From: Scatophagus argus
Lineage: Eukaryota > Chordata > Actinopteri > Scatophagidae
Length of the DNA stretch: 64,000 bases
NCBI RefSeq assembly: GCF_020382885.2
Contig: NC_058508.1
Coordinates: forward strand, 10,515,917-10,579,916
Reading direction: 5' to 3'
This document shows, one piece after another, positions 32,705 through 50,305 of this stretch. Both the position numbers and the translations under genes were made by a program. Every line of letters starts with the position of its first letter. Positions within the stretch are counted from its first letter, which is position 1. The notes under the pieces were generated by a model. That model searched no databases. It was not told where the DNA came from and was given only the letters and a program-made list of their open reading frames with translations.

Positions 32705-35700
32705 ATGTCAGGTAAGGATTTTAGGAATTTGGTTTTCAACATAAATGTGAAATATGGATGATTTGAAAAGTGGTTTTGTTTATTTCTCTTTGTCTGTGAG
32801 ACATTTTTGTCTTCAGAATTTCTGGATCACGTTTTATAAGAGGAATGGTTGCTTTCCTCATTAGTTTGGATATATTTTGATTTTCAGTTGTGGTTTCAAC
32901 TACTTTGTTATTCTCAAACTTCCCTGATAGCATGTATCGTAGTTTATTTTAAGTACAGTTTCTGTCTTTGTTTTAGGTACCTATACACCAGCCCCTGGTG
33001 GGCCATTCTCTGCTCTCACCCCAAGCATGTGGCCCCAGGACATTTTGGCCAAGTATCATCAGGTGAGGATGTGACTTCATATGTTGTGTGCAAACTTCAC
33101 AAGTATGTCTGTGGTTTTGATGACAATGATTGGATAATGACAACAGTATTTAGTAATGAGAAAAAAAATCCTTTTGTAACCAACATGGCAGAAACTTTGT
33201 CCTCAAGTTACACCAGTGTCTCCACTATTTACTCAAGTTGAAATGCTCAGAAAAACTGCTCTGGCAGAGTGTTTCACAGTCACCTTTTCTGTACCAATGA
33301 AATGCATGTTGGTTGTTTGTGTCTTTAGAAAGATCCAGCAGAACAGCCTGAACTCCAGTATGATGAGTTTGGCTTCAAAGTGGACACTGAAGGTAATGCC
33401 TTTACTTACACGGACAGATGCGCGCATATACACATACACCAGTTTCTTCTCTACTCACTCCATTTTTCCCACACTGATAAAATTCCTGAATATCAGTCAA
33501 GAAATATAAAAGGGAAATATTAGGTCAGAATCTCAGGGTTATGACTAACTCAGTAGCTCTTTTGCCCCTCAGACACCTCCCGATGTTCTTTCCCTTTATT
33601 TCCACCTCTCTATCACACTTGATTACATTACTATCAATATTCAATATATCAATATTGTAGCCTCCTGCATTCAACACGTGTCAAGGTGCATATTAATGCT
33701 AGTATTGTGGTTAGAGAGAGTACAAACACTGCGTAACCATGATATATTACACTCTTTTCACTCAGATGGTGGGAAATCCAGGTCCTGGCTGGGCACCGAA
33801 GGCTCACCCCACCGTGAAGACCCCCAGCAGCGTTTGCGCTGGCAAGCCCACTTGGAGTTCACTCACAACCACACAGTGGGTGACCTGACCTGGGAGCTCA
33901 TTGATCCCATCCTCCCACGCTCTGACCGTCTCCGTTCCCTGGTGCTAGGTGGCATACCTCACAGCATGAGGCCACAGGTAAGTAGACTTTTTGCCTGAGA
34001 TAACTCGTTTCTGAAAAAAACTTTTCAGTTTTTACATTTATTAGTTTATCAGCATAGCTAAAACAAAAAAAATACAGGTTTCATGAGTTTCAGATGTTTT
34101 GTCTGTTAGCTATGGATGCGTTTGTCTGGAGCACTGCAGAAGAAGAGAACCTCAGAGATCTCTTACAGAGAGATCATTAAGAACAGTTCCAATGATGACA
34201 CCACCACAGCTAAACAGGTAAAATTCCTCACTATTGTAGATGTAAACACTATATAGTGTATAGTATAGTACTTCTTGTGAACATGCATCAATAATTATTA
34301 ATTGGCTAATATCTGGAACAAAATATCTAAAGGAAATAAAGAATCTTCATTGCCATATTTATGTATTGTATAGTGCATAGCCGTTAATCACCAGTAATTT
34401 ATTTCCTCACTAGGACACAGGTGAATAGACTGATAAAGTAGGTGATGAATCAAGCACTGCCATTATGGTTCACAGGTTGTGCTTAAGAGTCAGAGATAAC
34501 TTTGAGTCACAGTTAATTAAAATAGATAACAAGGTCCTCATTTTAACAAAGATGAATTTGAGGTCCAGTCTCTCCTGCTGCTCGTTGTAATCATGATTGG
34601 ATTGTTCCTTGTTAACCTCTGTCTCCAGATAGAGAAGGACCTGTTACGGACTATGCCAACCAATGCGTGTTTCAGTAGTTTGACCAGTGTTGGAGTGCCG
34701 AGGCTGAGACGGGTACTGAGGAGCCTGGCCTGGCTCTACCCAGACATTGGGTACTGCCAGGGCACTGGCATGGTGAGAACACATATTGAACCTGCTGTAA
34801 CCACAGAGATGTACATTGATCCAGTCAGCTGACTGAGCACATATGTAAATGCCCACATACACACACACACACACACAAATCGTCAGATTTACATCATCCA
34901 TTTTGCTCTTTTCTTTCTCATTACCTTTTCTGATCTTCATTGCTGCTTTTGTTTCTTCCCCACACCCATGTCTTGATCCCTCTCAGGTGGTTTCCTGTCT
35001 GCTGCTTTTTCTTGAAGAGGAAGATGTGCTCTGGATGATGTGTGCCCTGATTGAAGACCTCCTTCCTCCATCCTACTTCTCCTCCACTCTGTTGGGTGTC
35101 CAAACGGACCAGAGGGTTCTCCGCCAGCTCATTGTTCAGTACCTGCCTGCCCTTGACCGCCTCCTGCAGGAACATGACATAGGTGAGTATGTATGGGTCA
35201 GAGAGGCAACATGAGCATTCGGTGATCATTGGATTAGCTACCACCTTCTGTCTACTGCCGTGCATTAATAAAAAGATTTGTAACATAAAACTGACAAATT
35301 CTGCTGGTGAATTCCCAACCAGTTAACGTGTCAAATGAGTATAAACTGTATACAGTATGTAACCCCTTTTTTCTTATGCTTCTTATACATCCAGAGTTGT
35401 CGCTGATCACACTTCATTGGTTCCTGACATCATTTGCCAGTGTGGTGGACATCCGCTTGCTTCTTAGGATATGGGATCTGCTCTTCTACCAGGGCTCATT
35501 GGTTCTTTTCCAGGTCACACTGGGCATGCTCAAAATCAAGGTATTTGCACTACATTACCTATTAGTGACTCACAGATACAGTTTACTTTGTACAGAGATG
35601 ATTATTGTATTGTATTGTATATTGTATTGGCATTTTGATTTTCTTGAACAGAATATAATGATGTTCATTGTTACCGCAATTAATGCCAACAGACATTGTG

Positions 35701-36124
35701 CACTGCTACAGCTAAAAGCTATCCTGCACCAGCTATTCACCGGCCAGTCCTACTGCAGACAAAAACTGTAGTTGCTAGTGTTAATCCTTGTGTAATTTAC
35801 TTACCGACCCCAGGAGGAGGAGCTTGTATCATCGGAGAACTCTGCGTCTATTTTCAACACTCTGTCAGACTTGCCAAGCCAGTTGAGAGATGGGCCTGCA
35901 GTTCTTGGGGAAGCTATGAGGCTAGCAGGGACATTATCCCAGGAAACACTGGAAGCCCACAGACATAAGCATCTAGCCTACATCTTAAATGAACAGACGC
36001 AGCTCAACAACGGAAACAACACAACGCTCAACAGCAATCTTAACAAGGTCAGTCACTGTATTTTTTGCAAAGTTTGTGTACTGTGTGTGTACTGAAATAT
36101 CTTTTTTTTGCTTAGGATTAAGGA

Positions 36125-36174
<50 letters not shown>

Positions 36175-39100
36175 TGATTTGTCCTTATTATTCAAAAACA
36201 AATGCAATAAACAATTGATTTATCCTACCATTGTATATGTGCAGGTGGTGAGGAGACAGTCCCTGCGCAGGAAGTCCACCCTGAGCTCCCTGTTGTTTGG
36301 GGAAGATGAGGCTGAGGCCTTGAAGTCCAAGAACATTAAGCAGACAGAGCTGGTGGCAGCCCTGCGAGAGGCCATTGCCCGCACTGCAGAGCACTTCCAC
36401 TGTCTGGACCCTCATCACTCCAACACTGTGAGTTCACATAATGCAGCACAAGAACAGTGTGGTTTTTGTCCTGATGTGGACTATGAATCGGCCAAAATAA
36501 AAAGAGCATTTAGAGAGGTATTCTTTCATTTTCAGCCATGTCATACTATAACACCATCTGTTTTGTCTGCATTTTGACCTGACTTCTCCCATCTTGTCTC
36601 TCTAGGACCTGACTCCTGACTACTCCATGGAAAGCCACCAGCGAGATCATGAAAATTTTCTTGTGGTGTCTCGCAACCGGCGGAGACGAGCAAAGGCTTT
36701 GCTGGACTTCGAGCGACACGATGACGATGAACTTGGCTTCAGGAAGAATGATATCATCACTGTGAGTCATGACTGACACTGAAAAGCAAGTAAACAAACA
36801 AAACACTGGTTCTCTGCTGCCACACTATGCTACATATCCCCTTATCTCTGATTCCTCTTTTATAGATTGTCTCACAGAAGGATGAACACTGTTGGGTTGG
36901 AGAGCTCAATGGCCTTAGAGGTCTGTGCTTTCATCACACTCAGTCTTTAAGACCCACTGTTTTATCTTGATAATTCATTTTTCTCTGTTGTTTTTCTTGC
37001 ACCTCATTTGACGTGCATTTTCTGTGGCTTTCTGTAACAGGTTGGTTTCCGGCTAAGTTTGTGGAGATACTAGATGAAAGAAGCAAAGAGGTATTGAAGC
37101 AGATCATCCTCAGCTTAATAAAACAGACGTTTTTTATGATGACTTTTATTTCCTTAAATATTTAATATACATATGATTTTTGTCAGTTTTTGTCTTTGTC
37201 TCCTCACATTCCCCTTCCACTGTCCTGATTATGAATTCATAGTGTTTTAAACAGTGATTGTTGCTTTTGTGTCTGTCCCCAGTACTCATTAGCAGGCGAT
37301 GACTCTGTGACAGAGGCAGTGACAGACCTAGTCAGGGGCACACTTTGTCCGGCCCTGAAGGCCATATTTCAGCATGGTCTCAAGAAACCATCTATTCTGG
37401 GAGGACCTTGTCATCCTTGGTTATTCATAGAAGAGGTAGCAGATTTTTTTTATTATTATTCCAAATGGCATCATTGTGCACACAGTTCTTATATCAGATT
37501 CACCATTAATCTGCTTTTCTCTCAGGCGGCCAGTAGGGAGGTAGAGAGGGACTTCAACTCTGTCTACTCCAGACTGGTGCTGTGTAAAACCTACAGGTAT
37601 AACAGTCATTGTGTTTTCATTTGTTTTGTCAAACCCGCTGATAACATGAGGGCACAACATGGGTGTCTGCGTTATAATCTGTGGAAGCAAAAACAACAAA
37701 TCATAAAAATAAATGAATGAATAAATTTCACATTGGCATTTTGAGGTCTACATCACTTACTGGATGCCTTAAGTCTGCGTTGTAAGCTACTAACAGCTCA
37801 TTCTCTTTTGGTATTTACCAGGTTAGATGAAGATGGGAAGGTACTAACACCGGAGGAGCTGCTATACAGAGTAAGTAAGCATTTAATTAATATAATAACA
37901 GACTGGGATCCAGCTGTGTGGGCTCAGTCAGGCCTAATGTTTGTAATTTTTAATTCTCTTAATTCTTAAATCCAGTATGTAGGAATGAATGTTATTAGGA
38001 GTTACATGAGCGCCCTCTGTGTTTTCTTACCAGGCAGTGCAGTCAGTCAACATGACCCACGACGTAGCACACGCTCAGATGGATATCAAGTTCAGGTCTC
38101 TTGTCTGCGTCGGTCTCAAGTGAGCTTTCAAGTCTGACACACACACACACACACACACAATTGAAATCATCACATTCTCTCTATACAAAGTATTTTAACA
38201 TGTCTCTGTCCCACCAGTGAGCAGGTGCTGCACCTGTGGCTGGAGGTGTTGTGCTCCAGCATGGCTGCTGTAGAAAAATGGTATCACCCATGGTCATTCC
38301 TTCGCAGTCCTGGATGGGTACAGATCAAGTGTGAGCTCAGGTAAGAAACAGTTTACTGGTAATAGTTAAACAAGACAGGCTGCTTACAAACTCGGTGCTG
38401 AATTCCTGAAGTTGGCTTTAATGTACTGTGTCTTATCCACTTACTAGCTTATACATTTACCATACATACAGTTATGGAATCGTTTGAAAATATCACTTAA
38501 AATTAAATTAAAATGTTTTAAGAGCAAAAATTGCACGAAAGGTAAGTTGTGTGTAAATATGGACAGCTGATCTGACCAGCGACACAAATAATGATCAGTA
38601 TACTGTTGTTGTCTTCTCAGGGTCTTATCAAAGTTTGCCTTCAGCTTGTCCCAAGATTGTGAATTACCTGACAAGAAAGAGGTGAGCCAAGCAGATTATC
38701 ACAGTATCCCCTTATAGTGCAGCAGTAAGCAAGTCTTACTATTCAGAGACCACATAGCGCTAGTCAGGGGAGGAAAAACATGCTGACTTTATGTTTCAGA
38801 AATTGGCTGTTCTGAAAGCAGAAGCTATGGATGTGCTGATTCAGCATCACCTCTTTAGTTGGGACCTCTAGGTAACATGTCACATATGAGACTGTAGATG
38901 CCGTAGTTTAGTCATTAGTTTACTTATCTGCTGTTTCAAGATTGTTACCTTGTTACAAAGTCAGCCTAATATGTATTTGTCTTCTTCACCAAAACCTACA
39001 CACCTTTTTATTTAATCATTTCAAAGTGAGGTCAAATGAGGAATGCGATTAACTCTGTTGCAGCTACACCTTGCTTCAAGTTGCTTATGCCCATAGTACT

Positions 39101-39456
39101 TTTGATTATTATTTTCCACTGCCTTTAGGTTCATCAGGTTACAAATGTTAATCAACATTTACCCGCTCTTTGGTAGGCATAGTGGCTTCAGTAGTCATCC
39201 TTTGGCAAAAGCCTGTTGTTCTCTTTATGTTCAAATTGTAAAGCACCTCAAGCCAGACTTCAGTCAGTCATGTCAACAAGTTTTTTGCGTGTAATGGAAC
39301 TGCACAGTCTTGTGTAGTGTTGCTTTTGTCTTTAGTAGAAAGCTTTCCACATTCTCTTTTTTTTCCCCCCAGGAGAAGGAACAGAGACCACTGAAAGAAG
39401 GAGTGCAGGACATGTTGGTGAAACATCATCTCTTCAGCTGGGACATTGATGGCTGA
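32705..39456 (+). CDS. sgsm3: Small G protein signaling modulator 3 (TBC-SH3-RUN)
   Basis: Coding exons: 32705-32711, 32977-33062, 33329-33392, 33766-33977, 34110-34217, 34629-34772, 34987-35182, 35395-35540, 35814-36047, 36245-36427, 36606-36761, 36866-36920, 37041-37090, 37283-37435, 37526-37596, 37822-37870, 38034-38119, 38218-38340, 38621-38681, 39373-39456. These total 2268 bases (755 aa; human about 749) with phase kept at every junction. The protein starts [20 protein letters not shown]. The TBC domain (about residues 114-305) keeps both catalytic fingers of Rab GAPs: IEKDLLR (Arg166) and YCQGTG (Gln203). An SH3 domain follows (about 488-547, [15 protein letters not shown]) and then a RUN domain (about 565-730). 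From family knowledge, SGSM3/RUTBC3/CIP85 acts on Rab-controlled endosomal traffic and its SH3 binds connexin-43 and merlin. The start ATG is two codons before a phase-1 intron. Convergent with gtpbp1. Confidence 0.96.
36130..36173 (+). repeat. (TG)22 tract upstream of an sgsm3 acceptor
   Basis: Twenty-two TG units on the transcribed sense strand end 71 bases before the exon at 36245-36427. UG repeats near a 3' splice site are known binding sites for TDP-43 and CELF proteins. Any effect here is inferred. Confidence 0.85.
38800..38871 (+). CDS. sgsm3: Alternative C-terminal exon of sgsm3
   Basis: A 72-base open segment follows an acceptor (TTATGTTTCAG). It continues the reading frame of the exon ending at 38681 and finishes with TAG as its last codon. 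It encodes [14 protein letters not shown] at its end, clearly related to [16 protein letters not shown] in the standard last exon (39373-39456). Using it would give 751 aa with a different tail. A donor-like GTAACA follows the stop directly, and no AATAAA was seen before 39372. It may therefore be a cassette exon spliced on to the normal last exon, leaving the stop at the final junction, where nonsense-mediated decay is not expected. A decaying exon duplicate is the other reading. Confidence 0.6.
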   Translation, partial: KLAVLKAEAMDVLIQHHLFSWDL

Positions 39457-40282
39457 ACACAGCAAAAAATGAAAAAAAAATGGCTGAATTCTATCCTTTC
39501 CTGTGTGTCTGTGTGAATTTGATGTCGCTCTTCACTTGTTTCTTACAGACTGTAAATTAGACGCAGTCATCTGCTACAGTAGGTGACTATTTTACAGACC
39601 ATATTTGTGACATCACCTTTCGGCGCTGGACGGTGGTGACACCCTGATAATCATTCTGAGTCATAAAGGTCTTTCACCATGTGTGTGCTGAAGCATGTGT
39701 GCATTAAGGTGCATACTTTATTTTAATTCAGACCCCCTGTGTACGAGGTTGCACTACACAGTGAAAACTTTATGCACAAGTAAAACGCTCCTGTGGTGCA
39801 GAATAGTCTTTACCTATGGGAAATCAGCACTCAGTGTGTCTGTCTTCAGTACTCACTGCTCTGCGATTCAGCTTTTCATAGCTAACTGAGTGTATTTTTT
39901 TGTGCCACAGTGAGCTGTACGGTCTGTTCTCTCACATTGGTGTGTGTAAAATACAGCCACCAGTCATCACCACGGCAAACACTGGACCTTTTAGCATGGT
40001 CTCAAATTCTGCATTAGCCTGTAAATACCCAAATGTTAAGGCCAAAATAGTACATTCCTTAAAATGGAGCTGTGAAGTTCCAAAGAGAAATGCTTACCTT
40101 CGTATCATAATTTCCCAGAATATTTAATGAAATACTAATGTTGCACATGCCGCGCAAAGCCTTTTCAAATTGTAATACAGGACTGTGGGTATGTGTGCTA
40201 CCTTAACAGTGGTAGTGAACAGTTGGCTCTTGTATGACATAATCGAGCGAATAAGTACTTTTTGTGTTACAATCCACAGTGA

Positions 40283-40288
40283 AATAAA
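40283..40288 (+). terminator. sgsm3: Candidate sgsm3 poly(A) signal
   Basis: This is the first canonical AATAAA after the stop at 39456, giving a 3' UTR of about 0.85 kb. The cleavage site was not resolved. Confidence 0.55.
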
Positions 40289-41147
40289 TGTTACATTTAA
40301 TTTATAATGTTTTTTTGTATATAAAGTAAACACAACTGTTGCTTGTAACTGAATGTGCCCTTGCAAGTTAAAGCAGTTCAACATCAGACTTTATCAGTCT
40401 TAGTGGACACACTGATTTGCAAACTGACTACTAGTTCTGACCTGAAACTCCATATAAATTAGAAAAGAGGAAGATGTTTGTTTATTTTGTTATTCTGTTT
40501 GTTTATTCTGTTAATCTTTGTTGATTGAGGTGGCTTGAATATGGGGATGAAGGTTGGTATGTTGACCAAACTGAATTTGTTTGAGTATTTTGCAAAGCAC
40601 AGGATTTTTTTTTTTTCGTTAATGCAAATTAAGTTTAAGTTTTATCAGGATAGTCTTTGCAAAAATCTTGTTTTAGTTGCTATTCCTGCCAAGCTCATTA
40701 CATCTTGCATGTGTTAAGTTGAAACTGTTGTATAATTTCAGTTGAGAATTTTTTAAGACTTATATTTAACTTTCTCACCTGCAGAAAGCACAATCAACTT
40801 CTTGTTTTACATGATTGTAGCTATTGTAGCCTGTATAAATGGCATTATATTGTTTTGATTTACAATCAAAATACACCACAATATTTTTCTGTCTAGTGTC
40901 TTCTCAAAGATAATCCAGCCACTGGTTGCCACTCTCCAATTTCGTTCTGTGGAACTGATAGGAGTGTGAGCACACAACACTGCTTGGCTTAAATAACTTC
41001 CAGTATATTGAAGAAAAAGAACATGATAAACAAACTGAAAACCCATTCAAATATACTTACTCACTAATAAATAAATTGCACAGTATTTTATTATGTAATG
41101 AGGAAAGCCAACGGGAAAAAAGATGCTAAAAAGTTCAGTAAAGCTTG

Positions 41148-41153
41148 TTTATT
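41148..41153 (-). terminator. gtpbp1: Candidate gtpbp1 poly(A) signal
   Basis: TTTATT on the plus strand is AATAAA on the gtpbp1 strand, about 0.9 kb past its stop. A second AATAAA-type hexamer lies at 41087-41092. Either choice leaves under 1 kb between the convergent sgsm3 and gtpbp1 3' ends. Confidence 0.5.
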
Positions 41154-42062
41154 AATGGTCGGTTTTAGCAAGAAAGTGTGTTCAAAATGTCACAACAGCA
41201 ACAGGCCATAAAGCATGGGGTACCAGAGTCACAAGTAGCACTGCAAGTACTGCATGTCTTAAAATCATGAGCAAATGTTGAGTGATAGGATTATGTGATG
41301 TATTTGTTTGTACTAACACTATTGGAATAAGGGTTATAATCATGACTGACTGACCGTGGAAACATGATACTACTGAATCTAAGAGTGCAAGTGAGAACAG
41401 GCTGAAAGATATAAGACCATCCAAGACTCTATGTTCTGCATGTATGCCAAATAAATAACTGACAGTTATAAAATGCAACAGCTTATATTTTCAATATATC
41501 CAGAACTGGAAATCACTATGTGTCCTCTGCTACATCCATTTATGATTTGCATACATTTTGTACAATGGCATCTTCCCAATCAGAGCACAACTAACAGCTA
41601 GTTTACATACGCAGTATAAATAGTACAGTAAATGTTTTTCATTGCAAGTACACAGGGAATGTATGGGGGACTTTCATTTGTAGCTGCTCATAGTGGTATT
41701 GGACCCTTGTTTTGGGTTTAGCCTCTTTCCCTGCCACTGGCATTGAGCCAGAAGACTGAATTGTAGATTTTATAGACGCATGAAATACAGATACAGTTAA
41801 ACATCATCCTGAATGAGGCCAACCTCAAAATCACACCGACTTTCATCAGCCAAACCATTTAAAATAGTAAAGGCAGCTGACATTAAAATCTATAAAGGGT
41901 ATATCCCTTTGTGTTCCCTTTAAGAAAAAACAACTGTAGGACTGGTGTAAAAAAGGCAAGGCGTAATAAGAGTGAAGTGTCTTGCTCCAAACATGGTTTG
42001 TGGAATGAAGACACTTGGTGGAGTGAAAGCAGAGAGGGAGATAAACGGGACAAGAAGGCAGC

Positions 42063-47992
<5,930 letters not shown>

Positions 47993-47999
47993 TTCTATG

Positions 48000-48360
48000 C
48001 CAGCCTTGCAGTAATAAATTTCAAGCTGTCCCAAGCTGCTGCGATGACGGCTGGCAACAAAACATACGTACACACTAGACAGAACACCCCGAGCTGTCAG
48101 TAAGCTGAGCTACAAATTAGTTTAGTCAACCTGTATAGTATCAATTCTGTTAACGTTACAGTAACATGCTGCTTGTTTACAAACCGTCAGTTCCAGCCAT
48201 TTAAAAATAAAACTGCCAACACGTAATGAATATTAATAAGGAGGATGCGGACAAACACGCCCCTTTACTTTATATTAACCAATGGTGTTTAAGGACCTGC
48301 GAATATGTTAGGCGCGGGCCAATAGCCGCGAGGGGGTCGTTCATATGATTACCAACACTT
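48000..48360 (-). promoter_or_regulatory. gtpbp1: gtpbp1 5' region and probable core promoter
   Basis: The first exon and the DNA behind it are richer in CpG than the surroundings. Two CCAAT boxes are visible, CCAATGG at about 48279-48285 and GGCCAATAGCCGCG at about 48319-48332, and no TATA box. This fits a CpG-type, NF-Y-dependent housekeeping promoter. The transcription start was not located. Confidence 0.45.
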
Positions 48361-48419
48361 CCTCGTTCAAGCAGGACTGATAATGATCGTGTAATGGTGC
48401 AACCTGAGTGCAATACCCC

Positions 48420-48742
48420 TGTATTACTGTTGGCGCAATACTAACAAATGTGCTGTAATACTGTTTGGGGTAAATAATACAATTCATTCAATTCAGTAAC
48501 TCAATGTGTTGTGATAAACATAAGCTATACTTTAGCAGAATGATCACTCTTAAGACTGATTATTTACCCCAAATGAAGAAATTTTACCTAAAAGTTCTGA
48601 ATTCTTGCACACAGACCAGGGTTGTGAGACAATCTCATTTAATCTCAGAGACTTTAGATGAGATATCCTCAGTAGACACCGCCAGTGCAAAAGGCACCGT
48701 GTTTACTACAAATGCCTTAACTTTCTTGTGAGTGATGTCTCT

Positions 48743-48779
<37 letters not shown>

Positions 48780-50140
48780 TGGGTGGGGGGATTCAATCTT
48801 GAGACCTATGTTCAGAGTGTGCCTACAATGTATGGTCTATTATTACTCTCCCCTCTTTTCAATTTAATTTAAGTCTCCATTTTGTTCAGCCTTACTCTGA
48901 GTGAAGTCTGTGAGCTGGATAAACATGACCTTTGGATCCAAAGACTGAAAATGCTGTTTCCAGAAAATATTTTAAGGTGAAATTGCACAATACCAGTTCA
49001 GGCCCCAGTCAATGCAGTGTTGCAGTTCCTCACTGTGACCATGAGAGGCCAATAAAAACTTGTGTTTCTAAATACACTCAGGTAATCTGCCACCTCCACC
49101 TATGGCATCAAAGCAGACATAACACCACACTGATAATTCTGGTCAAAACCCCCAAAAATAAATCAGTCGAAAGGAACAGCTGTGCTTCTCTGCACCATCA
49201 AGTATAAACAGTAGCAACTTCACAGAGGCAGTACAATGACACAATATACAGTGTATATATATATATATGTATAGGCAAAAGTAGGCCTTACTTCCACACT
49301 TCTACTGAAGGGAAATCAGAACACAGAAATATTTCAAAATCTGTAAACTCTGCACTAAAGAGTGTGTGTCTGTGTGTTACACACACAGCATCTCTGTCTC
49401 ATTAGATCTGCTGACTGTCTTAAGACTGGGTCTTGGGGCAAGAAGAATTTTTATCAAATCTTTCTGCCCTTCTGTACAGGAGGAGGAGGAGGAGGAGGAG
49501 GAGGATTACTCCTTATTGTTTGATGTATAGTCAGTACCACCACACCAATTGAGAGATAATGTAGAACTCAGTGTGGATGATTCTTGGGAGTTGCTCCTCA
49601 TCATTTTAATCTAAATTATTTTAGTTTGTATTACACTGCAGCGTTAATGTATGCCTTATTCCTCAGTTGTCAAAGCAGCTGTTTGTTGGTTGAATGTCAG
49701 CAGATGACCATTTGGCCTGATGTTGGCTGTGAGTCAGAGATTCTGATTATTTTGGGGCTTTAAGTTAGTTTCAACATTCTTCTTTGGCATATTTCTCACT
49801 TCTCCCTTCAATGAAGTTTACTTAGTCTGCAGGCAGACTAATCTCAGATGTTGCCATTTGATCCTACAGTAAGTTACGAGCTATATACAGAAAGCGGGCA
49901 TTAAGGCCAGTGGCTGTGCCAAATATTTAGTTGTCTCCCTGGCAACAAATACATTTCTATTTTTGTCTGGCACTCTGGCTAGTGTTACCTCTCACAGTCA
50001 GACTCAACCCCAACAGACTACATTGTAACAGTCTGGTGTCAAATGATCTATAATTTAAGGATAACTAAAATAAGTTGTAAAGCACAAAATGTATGGTCAG
50101 GTTAGTTATTTAAGGTCAGTAACTGCACTTTGGCTTCACT
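48420..50140. other. Intergenic, repeats only
   Basis: Between gtpbp1 and the first galectin lie a GT run (48751-48777), a short TA run (about 49253-49270) and a GAG run (about 49481-49504). A segment at about 49374-49445 recurs at 54919-54990, marking the left part of the galectin duplication module. No coding feature was found. Confidence 0.6.
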
Positions 50141-50149
50141 GGTTGAAGT

Positions 50150-50224
50150 TCTAAAATGGCCTGATTGTATTCGATGCTTGAAATGTCACTCAGATTGAAG
50201 GCACCGCCCACACTGCATATATTT
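50150..50224 (+). promoter_or_regulatory. Proximal promoter of galectin copy 1
   Basis: A GC/CACCC-type box CCGCCCACACTG (50204-50215) runs into a TATA-like GCATATATTT, about 90 bases before the ATG. The same order (GCTTGAAATGTCAC, GTTGAAG, CCGCCCACACTG, TATATA) is found before copy 2, and before copy 3 with the GC box altered to TTCACCC. Conservation in the array supports a real promoter. Confidence 0.6.
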
Positions 50225-50305
50225 CCTTGCCAGAGTGCGGCGAGGCAAGGCCCTGCAGCACTACCACTTCTTCTCAGCTGCATTTGACTGAATACATCTG
50301 CCAAG

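Noticed and set aside
35307-35771. 154-codon plus frame inside sgsm3
   Set aside because: It is the real exon 35395-35540 extended by chance into both introns. The proper splice sites and phase are clear.
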